Assembly: GCA_038380795.1 (NCBI GenBank)
Contig: CM076259.1
Span: 77,321,724-77,385,723 of the forward strand
Source of the DNA: Pyrocephalus nanus
Lineage: Eukaryota > Chordata > Aves > Passeriformes > Tyrannidae
DNA: 64,000 nucleotides
Direction of reading: 5' to 3'
Shown here: positions 13,459 through 25,991 of the stretch, piece after piece
Numbering within the stretch: position 1 is the first letter of the stretch
Layout: the number at the start of each line of letters is the position of its first letter
Notes under the pieces: model-generated
What the model saw: the letters and a program-made list of their open reading frames with translations, nothing else
The model's database searches: none
What the model was told of the DNA's origin: nothing
Made by a program: the position numbers and the translations under genes

Positions 13459-14028
13459 TTCCCTGGACCAGCTGGTGATGCTTTGCCTGATGCTCCCCAG
13501 GACACAGTTGGCCCTCTTGGCTGCCAAGGCACTGCTGACTCATATTCAACCTGCCATCAACCAGGACCCCCCAGATCCCTTTCCGCGGCATTGCTTTCCA
13601 GCATCTCATTCCCCAGTCTGTACGTGCATCCAGGGTTGCCCCATCCCAGGTGCAGAATCTGTCACTTTCCATTGTTGAACTTCATATGGTTGGTGATTGC
13701 CTGGTCCTCCCAGTTTTGTGTCATCTGCAAACTTGCTTAGTATCCCTTCCAGTCTTGTGTCCAAGTCACTTATGAAGATGTTGAAAAGCCCAAGGCCCAA
13801 GATGGAGCCCTGTGGAGCCCCACTAGTGACAGGTCACCAGTGGGATGTTCCCCCTTTCACTATTACCCTCTGTGCTTCAACCCATGAGCCAACTGCTCAC
13901 CCACCACATGATGTGTTTATCCAGCTGTGTGCTGGACATTTTGTCCAGAAGGAAAGTGAGGGGGCTTGCAGGGCATCTGCTAATGATGCTAGTCAAGGCC
14001 TTTGGATTCACATCTATTCTTTCTTTGT
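13459..14028 (-). mobile_element. Second CR1 ORF2 fragment abutting the first, internally deleted
   Basis: On the minus strand this segment holds another copy of the region already present next door: [16 protein letters not shown] and FADDTKLGG (13700-13795), then a jump to material around the [14 protein letters not shown] motif (about 13540-13570). Between them the usual linker is shortened, and several frame changes are visible. Upstream of it (13800-14028) lies the preceding ORF2 sequence in reverse, including the gatgtgtttatccagctg word typical of CR1. It ends at about 13455-13470, directly at the 5' end of the other fragment. Same orientation, no remnant of its 3' end beyond the neighbour. 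Boundary uncertain by some tens of bases. Confidence 0.85.
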
Positions 14029-15444
14029 TGGTGATTTTTATTTTGGTAGAAGAGGGCTAATTATAGTCAAAAGGATTTGAAATCAGAATACTATTTCTGA
14101 AGTTAAAGAGAAAATTATAGCATTTATACTATTTTCTCCTAAATTGGTTCACTGTATCAGTGTGGTTACTTGCTTAGTAAAATAGTACATCCTCTGAAAA
14201 ATACCCAGAGCTGTAACCTAATGGCTGTGAGGCAGATCTGTCTCAACAGAGCATTTTTTGCAAAGTTTTGTTATTTGCATTGTAGGATGTTTTTATTAGC
14301 TTGAAGGACTCTAAGCTGTATTCTTCTTTAGTTTCTAGGGCAACAAAGAAGTCTGCTTTGAACACAAATTCTTTTCAGGCTATGTTGTATCATATAAATT
14401 TTGGTATCTACCTGCCTTATGCTCTACATGGGGACTGATGAGAGAACAGAAATTTAGGCCAGGTTGTTTGCTTCTTAGTCTCATTATATTTATTTTAGTT
14501 TTTCCAAAGGTTTGGTGACCTGAAGCTAGGTTCAATGCAAAAGGCCAATTCTTCAAAAAGCAAATAAATAAAAGCCAATATGGAAATGCAGTTTATATTC
14601 ATATGTAAAGCTTGATTCTGCAGACCAGGTAATGGCAGTCAAATTATCAGAGGTGAATTTTTTTATCTAGGCCTTGTGCTTGTTTTCAGAGGCCAGATCT
14701 GGGTAGTGCTGAAACTCAGTTACACAGATTTCTTGGGGTAAGAAGGTTCTTAGCTTGACATGGAGTAGAAACTGTTTCTTTCTGTGTAGTTCTGATTGGA
14801 CAGCATGACACAGTTGTTCCTGAACTCTAATCCTTTGGAAGCAGGTGATGCTACTAAGAAGGTTTTGAGTTAATTGTTAGGCCTGTTCTTGAAGATTGTA
14901 AAAGTGTAATTTTAATGAGCTAGAGAAAATCCTATTAGAATAGTTTAAACAAGTTTTGCAGTGGAATTTTTATCAGTGATTATAAATTGTCTAAAGTAAT
15001 ATAAGAGTGTGTTGGCTTTGAAAAGTGAACCAATATCTCACAGGACTGTAGTCTTCTGGCCCTTTTAAAATGCATATGCAACTGGCTAGTTTTTCTAGCC
15101 AAAGTTTTTACTTTACTAGAAAGCTTCACTTTCTGTAGTTTAAACAAACAGGGATAAAGAGTTCGAAGTTGCCATTAACTTATGCTTGAGCTTTAGTTAA
15201 TTCTGTAAAATCTGCTTAGTTCACTTTGTTTCAAAATTCTACGATATGTGTATCTTGAGGTCTGTAAGTATGATTATCACTTCCTCTACATAAACAAATA
15301 GTTATCAATATTTATGTAACTTTGGCATTTGTTTCTCAGCCCATTTTCTATGTAAACAAGCCTTATGCAACTCAGTTGTCTTCCTCCAATACTTGCCAGT
15401 AAGTTTTGAGTTCTATAACAAAGTTAAACTAAACTAAACATGAG

Positions 15445-15613
15445 GACAAGTTCCCAAAGAGATAGTGGAAGGCCTGTCCTTGGAAGTTTTCAAGACTGAA
15501 CTGTGCATGGCCCTGAGCAAGCTGGTTGAAATCTCCTGGCTGACCTTGCTTTGAGCAACAGGTTGGACTGGAGACCTCCCAAGGTCCCTTCCTGGCTGGT
15601 TCAATGTCTGGAA
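15445..15613 (+). mobile_element. CR1 3'-end fragment (forward)
   Basis: About 170 bases match the far C-terminus of CR1 ORF2 and the start of its 3' UTR in the forward direction: a SLEVFKTEL-like coding stretch (tccttggaagttttcaagac) followed by the ggttggactggagacctccc and ggtcccttcc words that close many avian CR1 copies. It is heavily 5'-truncated, as is usual for CR1, and lacks a clear terminal octamer repeat. Confidence 0.85.
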
Positions 15614-16751
15614 TACATTAGAAATCTAAATAATGATTAAATTCTATCAGAATTATTGCTGGGAAAGACATGCTGTCAGTGTTCTAGCTGTGGAAGAAAC
15701 TGGCACATGCTTAACCCTAATTATGGACTAGAGAATGGCAAGGGAAAGAATTGTAGGCAGAAGAAAAACTAGAACTTTAGATAGAAGCATTAATAGACTG
15801 TAAGAAACTAGATCTACCATTGTCCTCATAAATTACTTTACAGACTCTGCTTCATAAAAGGGCTGCATGCTCTTTCAGTTTTCTCAAATGGAATATTAAC
15901 AGCATCTTATTTGAAGGATTTTCTTTAACTCAGCTACAGACATAAAATTTGATATATCTGAATTGGTACAAATCTGTTTGGTCACTTTCTTTCTCTTCCC
16001 CCACCTTTGTCAATGGTTGCTTCTGCAGGAAGTTTACAGCATCTTTTAAAATATTTCAGTAGTTCATCTAAGCATTTGCATGTCAAGAGAGATGCTTGTA
16101 AGAGAAATTTCTTGTGACAAAGCATGTATTGACAGATAAATGGTAATGCATGTTAAGTTTTTTTGAACAAAACAATGTAATAACTCAAAACTATTCAACA
16201 ATTAGAATCCATAGATTTGTATGATGTGCAAGAGGCTTACATTACTTTTCATTTGTAAGGGGACCTATTCAGTCCCACATTACCAAAGTAGGCAGGCTTT
16301 GACCTTGTAGAAGTTTTGTACCAAAAAGCAAGAAGGAGGAGAAATCCCTCAATGTCAGTATATGTTTTAAGATATTGTGAGCCTTTGCAGTTTCTGGTCA
16401 AGCCAGCGGTGTTGAAGTGAGGTAACCTTGACTTTGCCCCCCAAGCTGGTGTTCTTTTTTCAAGGCACACCTAATTCGGTAGCTTTATTTTTTCTACTGA
16501 CAGGCTTACGTTGGCAAAGAATCTGCCTTAACATATCTCTTCTCAATGCTTGTAAGTAGAACTCAAAATTTTATGGTGTTACGTAGCGTATTGCTGAGAA
16601 TAGCTGGCATGCAAGATGCTTTTTCACTCGAAGAAAAATCAAAACTGCTAATGCATCCTTCGAGAAGTTTAGGTTGCCTCCATCACTAAGGACGGAAGAA
16701 CTCAGAAGTGTTTATGTGCCATAGGCATCAGAGGTTAAGGCTGACAACTGT

Positions 16752-16868
16752 TTTCTTCAGATGGAGAGTGGAGGAACGGAGTTCAAAGGACTTGCTAGAA
16801 ATTGCACAGGATGTCTGTAATGGTGTGAAACTGAACCCGCATCTCTTAAGTCTCATGTCAGCACTCCT
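16752..16868 (+). mobile_element. MIR-like (CORE-SINE) relic
   Basis: The order of words follows the MIR SINE core and 3' half: gagtggaggaacggagttc (gaggaaactgaggcacag-like), aaggacttgctagaaattgcacagg (agtgacttgcccaaggtcacacag-like), aatggtgtgaaactgaaccc (agagctggaattgaaccc-like), catctcttaagtctcatgtc. Divergence is roughly what is expected of a SINE that predates the bird-mammal split. Recognition is by eye only. Confidence 0.55.
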
Positions 16869-19800
16869 CTTACTTGATGGTTAAAGAGTTTTCTATAGGA
16901 TATCAGGGGCTAAAATTCAGTTATAAGTGATTTTGTCTGAAAAAAAATGATCATTTAAAAGGACTGTCCTTAAGACTTCAAACTACAAATAAAAGATAGA
17001 TGGCAGCCTCGGTAATTTTAAAATCTTCCATATGTCGTACATTTGGTAGGTACTGAAAGCCTTGACATACCCAGTCATGCTCATTGTATTGAAATAAACA
17101 TTAGTATATTAGCATGGGTATGGCTTAAAAGTATTTAAGGTAAGAAAACTAATACGGTTATTAAGAATAATTTTCAATTATGGATGCAAAGTTTAAATAC
17201 TGAAATATGAAGTGTAATTTTCAAGATGCTAGGCCATTCCTACAGCTCGTAGCAGCAATTAAAAAAAAATTAGATTCTCAGCTTTAGTGTCTGGAAATTT
17301 TGAGCAAGAACTTTTTTGCATTTAAGCAACTATAGCATGCCTCATAATCTGTTCATAGTTTTCTTGACAAGTAGACTTCTTTCAATGCAAACGGAGTAGA
17401 GAGATAGGAGCTAAGTAAAATCAGTGTGCCTGTAAGAATCTCAGATTTTTAGGACACTGTGATTTTCCTGTTGCTTTTAGAAATGAGAGAATTAGTCATG
17501 ATGGAAAAAGTCAGGTAAAACATTTGCCTTGTATTTTATATAAGAGTGAAACTTGTAGTTATTCCTTTTTGGAGCTATACCAAAGAACAGAAAAATCCTA
17601 TTTGAAAATTCCAGTGTTTCTGAGTTACTAAATGTGGCAAGTATTTCAGGATTTCAAGAAAATGATGTTGATGCTCAGTTGTGTAAGGCCAGAATTTTGA
17701 TTGGCATAGAGAGGAACTCAAGGATTAAAATCTTGTTTGGATATGCTCACAGCAAACCTGCTGCTAAGCAGGTAGATTTTATATATCCCTTAGAGTCTTT
17801 TCAGTCGATAATAGACTTCAGTGTTAGCTGTGAATTTCAATGAGAGATACTAGGGAGAAGCATCCTGTTTAAGGTGTAAGCTAAACTTGTTTGTGAAGGC
17901 TTTTGAGCATCTGAAATGGCAGTAGATGAGAACTGCAGCTGCTTATGTCATTGGCTCCTTGTTGTCATCCCCAGCACTCAGAGTGATGTTTGCCTGTCAC
18001 CTATGCCAGAGCCGAACTTCCAGGGGAACTGATAGTGTCGTGGGACATAGTTTAAACATTCATGGAGTTCTGCAAACTTAATGAGAAAACATTTTCGTAA
18101 CATCTTAGTGATATGGGGGTTTTTTTTAGGGCTTTAGTGAATAGTGAACCCTTCTCCCATAGGACATGTTGCCAGGCCTTTGAATTTTCAGGTGTTCATT
18201 TTACCTTTTAAGCTGGAGGCAGAGCTGAAAATAGACTGTATCTATAACGACTTGCAGAAGCAGACTGAACACAAGGAAGGAGTTTATTGTTATTTTAGTT
18301 TCCCTATGAAATCTTAAATGCAGAAAACCCTCTATAGATAAGAATTTCTCTCTGAAGTGATTGAAAATGACCTTGTAAAGTTCTGTTATGTCCTTCATAC
18401 AGAAATTATGTGCATCATCCTGTTGCCTCTGTTGCAGCAAGGGAATTTAGGTTTACTAGATGGCCTTTGAGTATGTGTATTGTATTATACCATCCATGGT
18501 TCTTGTCCCTGGGAAGGTCTTATCTGTAAGCTGCCTCAAAACAATGTGTGCAAGTGCCTTGATTGAAAAGTGCTTATTGTAACAGTGGGGAAGCAAATAT
18601 TTATAGTCCTTCATTATATTGAGGTTTGTTGTTGTTTCTTGGGCTTTTACTTGGAAGAGAACTATTTACTCTGATTTCTTAAAAGCACAGTACCAAAGGT
18701 GAACCAAACTGGCAATGGCTGAGACCTTTTCTAGACCTTCAAGGAAACTGGAAAGTGTAAGCCAACTACAACAACCACAAAACTGATCTGATTTGAAGTA
18801 TTTTATTTAAGCTGAGGTGATTATTTCCAGAAAGTTTCATATACAAGACCAAAGATAGTTTCTAAAACTTCCTCAAAAGTGATATGGTGTGGTGTTATTT
18901 ATTATTCTAATATTATCCTCTGGGTTGTTTTATGATTATTACTTAATTTGCTGTCCTGTGAGTAAGTACAATCATTGCGACATTATACCCCAATCTATCC
19001 ATCTGAAGAGTTTCTTTTCCCAAAGGCTATGTAAGGAGTTCATGTCAAAGCCTAGAATAAAATGTTAGATTCCAGTCCTGCAATTAGGTCATACACTGTT
19101 CTTTATAGCAAACTAATTCATGACTCAGCCACCTAGTTGCAGTGGGACTTCCAATAAACTCCTAAACATCTACTCATTTATAAAAATTATTTTAAGACTA
19201 TTTTTTTTTAGTTGGGAGTTGTTACTTAAGAAATAACATCATTACACAATATAGCTTACAAAACTGAATAATTAATGTACTTAATTAGTAAACTGGAATT
19301 ACTTGTTTGCGTCACAGTGGTGGGGGTTTTACAGCTGTTCTGTATGGACTTACCTGAGAAGCTGTAATAATTTTGATTTGAGGGAAAAGTGCTCAAACTT
19401 TGCAGAAACCTACTTATTTTTAGATTTGCATTTCTATCTCTGACACATTCTATACATGTATACAGGCATAGGCACATCTTCATTCATGTATATTTGCAGC
19501 AGTCCATGGAAACAGATATAGCTCTGCAGACTGAGCCTCTGATGGTAATGTTTTTTAAAGCTACAAAAATAGAAAGAATCAGGGTTTGGAAAAAATCAAA
19601 TGTCTTCTCTGCCTGAATTTCTTAAGGCAAGGTAGTAATAACTTTAGATGTATGTGTATGTTTTTCTTGCTTTTTTGGTTCAAGAATTCAATAAAGGGTA
19701 AGATTGATTTCTCCTTGGCAATTCTGTGGTATTGCTTCCTCTCATCCTGGTCTTTGAGAGGCTCAGAATCAGGCTGGGGAACACTGTGTGTATTTTCTTA

Positions 19801-20254
19801 TCCTCTGTAGCTGATGTGAGTTTTAACTATTGAGGATTCTGCGTTAAATACCAAGGAATTATGTGAAAGAGATAAGAAGTCTTGATAGTTACAATTGGAA
19901 TACATTCTTCCTCTAGAAGAGGAAACTGCTAGTTCAAGTTATGAGAGATTTTACTGCAGGCAATCAAAGTTTGCAACTTATATTACAAAAGGATCTTTAG
20001 TTATATTTATGTGTGAATTTTTAAACAACCTAATAGATTTAACTGTCATTTCTGACACTTCATTTCATATCGCCCAGAATTATTTTGTGTTGTATTTTGG
20101 CAGGATTTATACCACAAATTTTTTATAAGTCTAGAATGAAGAAAAATTATATTTACTGACTTTCTGATGTTATTTGCATCATTGTAATCACTAAATATCT
20201 TTATCCCTTAAACTAGTTGCCTTCTTGAAAAACTATCAGAAGTGCCAGAAATTT

Positions 20255-20300
20255 TAAATAAATAAATAAATAAATAAAAAAGAGAGAGAGAAAAAAAAGA
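20255..20300. repeat. (TAAA)6 followed by (AG)n and A-rich tract
   Basis: Six TAAA units at 20255-20278 are followed by a short A run, AG dinucleotides at 20281-20291, and more A. It is a compound microsatellite in the intron. Confidence 0.95.
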
Positions 20301-22933
20301 GGAAGACACTCTGCATGTAGAGGATGATAATGGTGGTTTAGTGCTGGAGACTCCTTTTGATGATTAAGAACAGTTATCATGGATAGATACCTTTTACATT
20401 TCAGGGGTCCCAGTATTTATCATATAAAGCTATAATCATACATCTTTCCAAAAACTGCAACATGACTTAAGCTACTTATAAGAAATGGGCTCTAAGAATA
20501 CATGGTGTCTTTTTAGTTTGCTTTTATTATGCAGACCGTTTTTACATTTGGTTGAACATATTTGGGTCTGGTATGAAGCTCTGGACAAAATCCTAGGAAA
20601 GATACAATACTTCCAGACTGTGAAATTAGAAAACAGGAACCTGTTTAAACTTTTTAACATGATCGATACGGACTAGTACAACGTGCTTCCTGCATATACT
20701 CACACAATTTAGGGATACTGGGCAATCTCTAGAACTGTCTAAGGCAATCAGATCAGTTTATTAGCTTTAGTGTGTGTTTTGGAGTTTTTTTTAATTCTTG
20801 CTCTTTTATTCTTCATTTATTATATTTTCACTGCACATTGTCTTTGTTTTTGTCTTCATCCAGTGACAACTCTAGCCAGAAATCTGAAAAGTACCTTGTA
20901 AAAAACGTTCAGATGTGATGTTAGGTACTGCCCATGTTTTTCTCTTTCTGAATATGATTGGAGGTAGAAAAAATGGAAGGTAAAAGTCTCTGAAGATCAT
21001 TTACATACTGTTCATCTTAAAGCTTCCTAAATGTTTCAAGCTGTTATTCAAAGTGTACATACTAATCTAAACAGAAATGTGGATGATGTGTATGCTGTGT
21101 GAGGTAGGATAAAATATAGAAACTATTTATGGCTATGTGGCATGTAAAGCTGTGTAGTCAGTAGTGCGTAGCTGTGTATTTATTAATTTCATGTGGTTGT
21201 GGTGTCCATCCACAGGAAAACTGAGGGATTTACTGTGGCCTGTTGGTCCCAGATGCTCATTAAAGATGGATAAGAGAGTGGCTTTTAGCACTGAGTAGTT
21301 ATCTCGGACTGAGAAATACATACTGATTGTCTTTTAGGGAGCAATGTACCTTGCTAGTAGTGATATTCCAAATATGATGGCATTTGACTCTGCACCAGTG
21401 TCTTTCATAGGGCTATAAATGACTGCACTCGTGTTATCTCTTCAGGAGTCGTCACTGTTCGGTAGCTGTCATATTGGAGCAAATGATAGTGAGACCATTT
21501 TAACAAGGTGAAGTGCTTTGTTCTTTAAATGTGTGCAGCAAATGTGTAATTGGTCTTGCAAAAATTTGTTTCTGAAGAGGTCTTGAAAAGTCAAGCCTTC
21601 CCATGCTACGTTTGAGTATTTCTTACGGGGTCTGCTATGATGTTTGCCCTAGAATACATACCGTGCTGCTCTGATACTGACACAAATGGCAGCAATTCTT
21701 ATTTTCAGGTGGCCCTCATGCTTTTTGTTAGGATTGATCAGTGCTGCTTAAAGCTTTTCAGCCATACTGAGAAAATGGGATTTTCCTGCTCCAGGAGTAA
21801 GGAGCAGAACTGTCCCACTTTTCCATTGCCAAGGGGACAGGCTGGGGGATATCGGCTGCACCAGAAGGCAAAATTTCTGCCCAGCTCCTGCCATGGGCTG
21901 AGCTACCCTGTCAAAGATCCTGTGATGGGAGAAGAAATCTGGCTTTTCAGGACTTCAGTACTGGTGGTGGAGTTTAACCTCTTTTGCTCTGATAAAAGTC
22001 TTTTTGAGTAGGTTAGATCCTACTAGAATCTTTTGGAAGGATTTGTGAATTCCCAAGTTTGATTTCTGTGGTTGTACGAAAGGGTTCTGCATTGCTTCTT
22101 GGGCATTGCAAGGTGGCGCTTTTTTTTTTTTTTTCCTTTGTGAAAAAGCTGTTTTCCTCTTGAGTCTCTGAAATTCAACAGGGTGAAAAGCGTGTCAGGA
22201 AGAGATGTTCTTCTTCTCTTCAAATTTCATTAGAATCATGTGATTCCAGCACATCTGAGAAATCACCCTTTCGTTAGTGGGCCTGTGCTGTCGCACACCA
22301 CCTCAGTGGTGCCTGTGTGACGTGAGGCAGTCAGAGCTCTTGAGAGTAGGGAGTGGAGCCTCCAGATGCAGGCAGGAGTCACTTCTGTTGAGATCAGCAG
22401 CTCTGGTAAGGAGAGCATTGAGCCAGGGAACTCACCCGTACTCAGCAGAAAAAAAATAGCCTGGTATACTGAGGCAGGAAATTCTGGCAGTGTTAGGAGG
22501 CAAAGCATGGAGACTCAGCTTGGACTGCAGAGCTTATAGAACTTGGTTTAGTCAAGAGCTAGGTTTCCCATGAGGTGTTACCTGAACTCAAAAACTGGGA
22601 AATACAGTCCACTTAGGGATTCTGAATGAAGACAAGCAGGGGCTGGAACCGTTACATGGAGCCACATAGATTGTGTAAGAACTTCTGGTTCACCTATGGC
22701 ACTGTCTAACACACAGTGAGTTCATCATCATCTTGGTACTTGGAGAATATAATACACAGATGTCTGATCTGAATCTCCCATGCTCAGCTTGGATCTGGCA
22801 GCTGGAGCTCATAAGCCTATATTGGAGCTAGTCTTCTATTCAGTATCCATGGACAGTTTTCCCATTATTTGCTGTATTCTAGATAACAGACACTGACTTT
22901 TCCATGTAAAAAGACAAATTGCGTGACTCGATT

Positions 22934-23031
22934 GTGTATATAGATATTATATACAGGCATAAATATATATAAAAATATATATGACACACTGTATATATAG
23001 TCACACAGAAAATATATATATATATAAAAAA
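22934..23031. repeat. AT-rich low-complexity tract
   Basis: Repeated TATA/ATAT runs make up most of this roughly 100-base intronic stretch, including an (AT) run near 23011-23026. It generates spurious short reading frames on both strands. Confidence 0.9.
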
Positions 23032-24059
23032 TGTATTTTCTCTGTAAAGCTGAGTACTCAAAATCTAGGTAGTACAGGGAAGTATTCTGCAAGAGCAACT
23101 TTATTTTTGATAAGAAGGCATAATGAGAGTTTTGCAGAAACACATTTCTTACACAATTTAACATTGTAAAGTTATTGGTTATTGAACAAGTCTGAATTAT
23201 AATATGAATAAAGTTATTGACTGTAGGTTCTCATTTTAGGTGGTGAAGGTAGGTAGTGAATAGGGTAAATGCAAGAGGCAAAAGCAGGAAAAAGCTGTAC
23301 TGAAAATTGCTTCTCTGTTTCACCTAATAGTTCCTAGATGGTCCTGTGCAAATAAATTAAATTAGGCTTTTCACATCTTTTCTATCACCTCATCAGTTCT
23401 TTTTTCTGTTCTGCAGTATGAAACTTCAGTGTCTCCACTGCTCCATTTCCCAGATGCTGAGTACTCATAGTATACAGACTCTCAGATATTTAGTTGTTCA
23501 GCTTTTCTATGGTTCCTAAACCTTTTAAAGCACTGGAATACTTTAGTGGAACTGGCTATAACTCTGCAACGTGTGTGTGTGTGTTTCCTCATATATTTCT
23601 CAAAAAATTGGAGTCATCTCACAGAATTACAAGAGGTGATCTTGTGTTTAAATTCTGGTTCATCTACTTCTTTACTGTGTGCTTCTCAAGTGGCTGCTTT
23701 GAATTTCTTAGTTTTACCAGTGGGAAAAATTGAGAAGATATGGAATACAAGGACAAGCTAGTGGGGAGTAAGAGGAAATGTGAGGTCCTGAGATAGCAAG
23801 CAATGCAGTGAAGGTGTACCTGATTTCACTTTCACTGAAGGGGTTTTTATGTTGTACAGCAAATACGATAGGACACATGCATCTGAACAATAAAGATAAG
23901 ACAGCAATTCAATGTTTCTTTTTATCTATTGAATGCCATCCATCTTATGTAATTAAAGACTATGCTATCTAGTGTTTAAATGCGGGAGGACAGATTTCAA
24001 GATGCTTGTGTGTATTTTGGTACTTAATTAGTGGCAGCTTAGCTCTTGCAAGAGTTCCA

Positions 24060-24110
24060 AGGGTATCATTGTGCTAAATACTGCATATCCAGAGACTAAG
24101 AAATGGGTTG
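24060..24110 (+). repeat. Possible old SINE/LINE 3' relic
   Basis: The run cattgtgctaaatactgcat followed by an agactaagaaatgggttg-type stretch recalls the gcactgtgctaaatgctg...agacagtccctgcc phrase found in old amniote interspersed repeats. The match is short and unverified. Confidence 0.3.
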
Positions 24111-25729
24111 TGTCTTCAGATGGTAAATGAGCACAGGATTAATGGTGAAAATGAGGGGAATTCTCTGTGATTACTGACCACATCCCTAGACTGTGTATTA
24201 AATGACATTCCCTTAGTTAGCAAAGAGGCATAATAAAGTTTAGAATTTCAGCTGCATCTTGTGACAGTTGAACAAAGTTTTGACACTGCTCTGGTGATAT
24301 AGGAGTTGCTGATGTGGTTCAAGATGTTATTGCCCTTTTATTCTTTCTGACTCTGTGGGAGCCCACAGTCCCTTCTGCAGAGCCAGCACAAACACATAGC
24401 TTACATGTTCCAGTGCAGAGTCTTGACAGACGGAGAAGCAGGTTGTTTCCCTCAACCAGCTGAGGCAGATGCACCAGGACTGCTCTGCTGCCTTGCCTGG
24501 GAGACAAGGCAGACAGGTGGGAGGGATGGAGGAGATGTAATAGGTGTCTTAAGGATGGTGTCATCTTCAGCTGCTGCAAGTGTCCACGACGACTTCGGTC
24601 TGTCCACAGCTCAGTCTTACTCAAGTGATTTGATTCAATGCAGTACTGCTAAGCTAATATGAAGTAGAAAATCAGGTTTAAATTAAGAAGCAAGCCTCTT
24701 GCTTCTCTTAGATCTTCATCTGGTTAAAGTGCTAAAAGTCATAATCAGTTTTTCTCTCAGTCCTTGCTGCTTTCATGAGAAAACCTGTGTAATAGTATTT
24801 TGGAAGTAGGCACAGTGTGGAATTCCACAATAGTATGGAAATGTTTTCTTCTCTCTTCTTTTCTCTATGGCAAATATGTAAATTTAAAACCTGATGAAAC
24901 AGGATTTATGCATGTGAGGATAGGAAAAAAAAAAAGGCATTTAAATTTTTTAAAAAAATTTGGCAAGGATCCCCTCACAAGGAGATGCAAAGTAATTAAT
25001 TCCTTCATAGATATATGATCTATTGTTCTGTCCGAGTTAATTTTGAAGCAGAACTGTGATAGTATTGCATGGAACTTAATTATTTTCTTTTTTTTTTCAA
25101 ATTGTTTAACTGGCATAATGATATGAATGCTGCAAGGGAGAGATATACATTCTGTATTGTCTAATACATTTTTTAATATAACAATACTTTTGTGTGTATA
25201 CAGTACTTGAAGGGGACTGTATTTCCTGAAATTTTGAGTTAATTTACTGGCCCTTTGGTTTTCTCCCTTTTTATTGCTAATCTGAAAGTTCCGTGTATAT
25301 TGACCAAAGATAAATGTTCCCTTGAAAGGAGAGTGATGCATCCTTATCACAAACAGGAGATACAACATGCCTGTTAAGGGAAAAGGATGATATAATGTTG
25401 AAGGGAGGGTTTGACTTCCATCCTCTTCTTACACATTATCATTGCAAACCTAGAAAATACTATTATATTCCTTATTTTTGTAGCGTGGAAGTATTCCTGG
25501 CAGATTTCCTGGTGAGAAGGAAAATTCAGAGGAGAAAGCATTTCATAGAACTCTTGAAGCTCTGAGGGGAAAGAGATGTGCAACAAATTGCTAGAATGTG
25601 AAATATGCATTTTTTTCAAATGTAAAATTTTAAGATCATCCAAGTGTCTCTTTCCTGTTGGGTCTGTACTGTTTGCAAGTAGATTTTTACTGTAAGAACG
25701 TTGCCATTTTTGAAAATATAATTATTGCT

Positions 25730-25753
25730 GTTGTTTCTGTTTTTAAATTGTAG
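25730..25753 (+). other. RAP2A: Splice acceptor of RAP2A exon 2
   Basis: A T-rich polypyrimidine tract (25730-25746) is followed by attgtag, with the AG at 25752-25753. Using this AG leaves one base before the TAT codon for Tyr106, which matches the codon split expected from the protein. No other upstream AG keeps the reading frame joined to the known RAP2A sequence. Confidence 0.93.
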
Positions 25754-25991
25754 GTATGAGAAGGTGCCAGTAATTCTGGTTGGTAATAAAGTGGACCTGG
25801 AAAGTGAGAGAGAAGTATCATTGAGTGAAGGCAGAGCCTTAGCTGAAGAATGGGGCTGCCCCTTTATGGAGACCTCTGCTAAAAGTAAAACAATGGTGGA
25901 TGAGCTCTTTGCGGAAATTGTTAGACAAATGAACTATGCAGCACAGCCAGACAAAGATGATCCGTGCTGTTCTGCATGTAATATACAATAG
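25754..25991 (+). CDS. RAP2A: RAP2A terminal coding exon (residues 105/106-183), partial gene
   Basis: This is the last coding exon of the small Ras-like GTPase RAP2A. The exon begins with the third base of a split codon (phase 2) after a tag acceptor at 25751-25753, then runs 78 codons from YEKVPVIL to the stop at 25989-25991. Visible motifs are the G4 guanine-specificity box NKVD (25785-25796), the G5 box ETSAK, and the tail CCSACNIQ. In known RAP2A the two adjacent cysteines are palmitoylated and the CNIQ CAAX box is farnesylated, targeting the protein to plasma membrane and recycling endosomes, where it acts through TNIK, MINK1 and MAP4K4. The tail distinguishes it from RAP2B (ends CVIL) and RAP2C (ends CVVQ). 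Length fits the 183-residue family, whose first 105 residues come from exon 1, absent here. The only difference I recall from human RAP2A is EVSL for EVSS. The frame is intact and the exon is flanked by an intron-like sequence, so this is not a processed copy. Confidence 0.97.

Larger units (their letters stand above)
1..25753 (+). other. RAP2A: RAP2A intron 1, 3' part (5' end outside window)
   Basis: No sequence in these 25.7 kb encodes the RAP2A N-terminal half (P-loop GSGGVGKS, switch regions), so exon 1 must lie upstream and this stretch is inferred to be intron. The human gene also has two coding exons separated by a large intron. The sequence is AT-rich, visibly richer in T than A on this strand, and poor in CpG. 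Apart from the transposon fragments, simple repeats and the GC-rich islet at about 11140-11530 listed separately, I see no gene in 1-12474, 14029-15444 or 15614-25753. The reading frames open there are short, lack domains and are mostly low complexity. A nested noncoding RNA cannot be excluded from sequence alone. Confidence 0.85.

Noticed and set aside
24865..25368. 167-codon minus-strand frame in the RAP2A intron
   Set aside because: It is antisense AT-rich intron sequence; the translation is Lys/Phe/Ile-rich without any domain and includes a frame through poly(A) runs.
25754..25991. RAP2A exon as a processed pseudogene
   Set aside because: The homology starts precisely at the exon boundary after a good acceptor, the frame is intact, and a long UTR with poly(A) signals follows.
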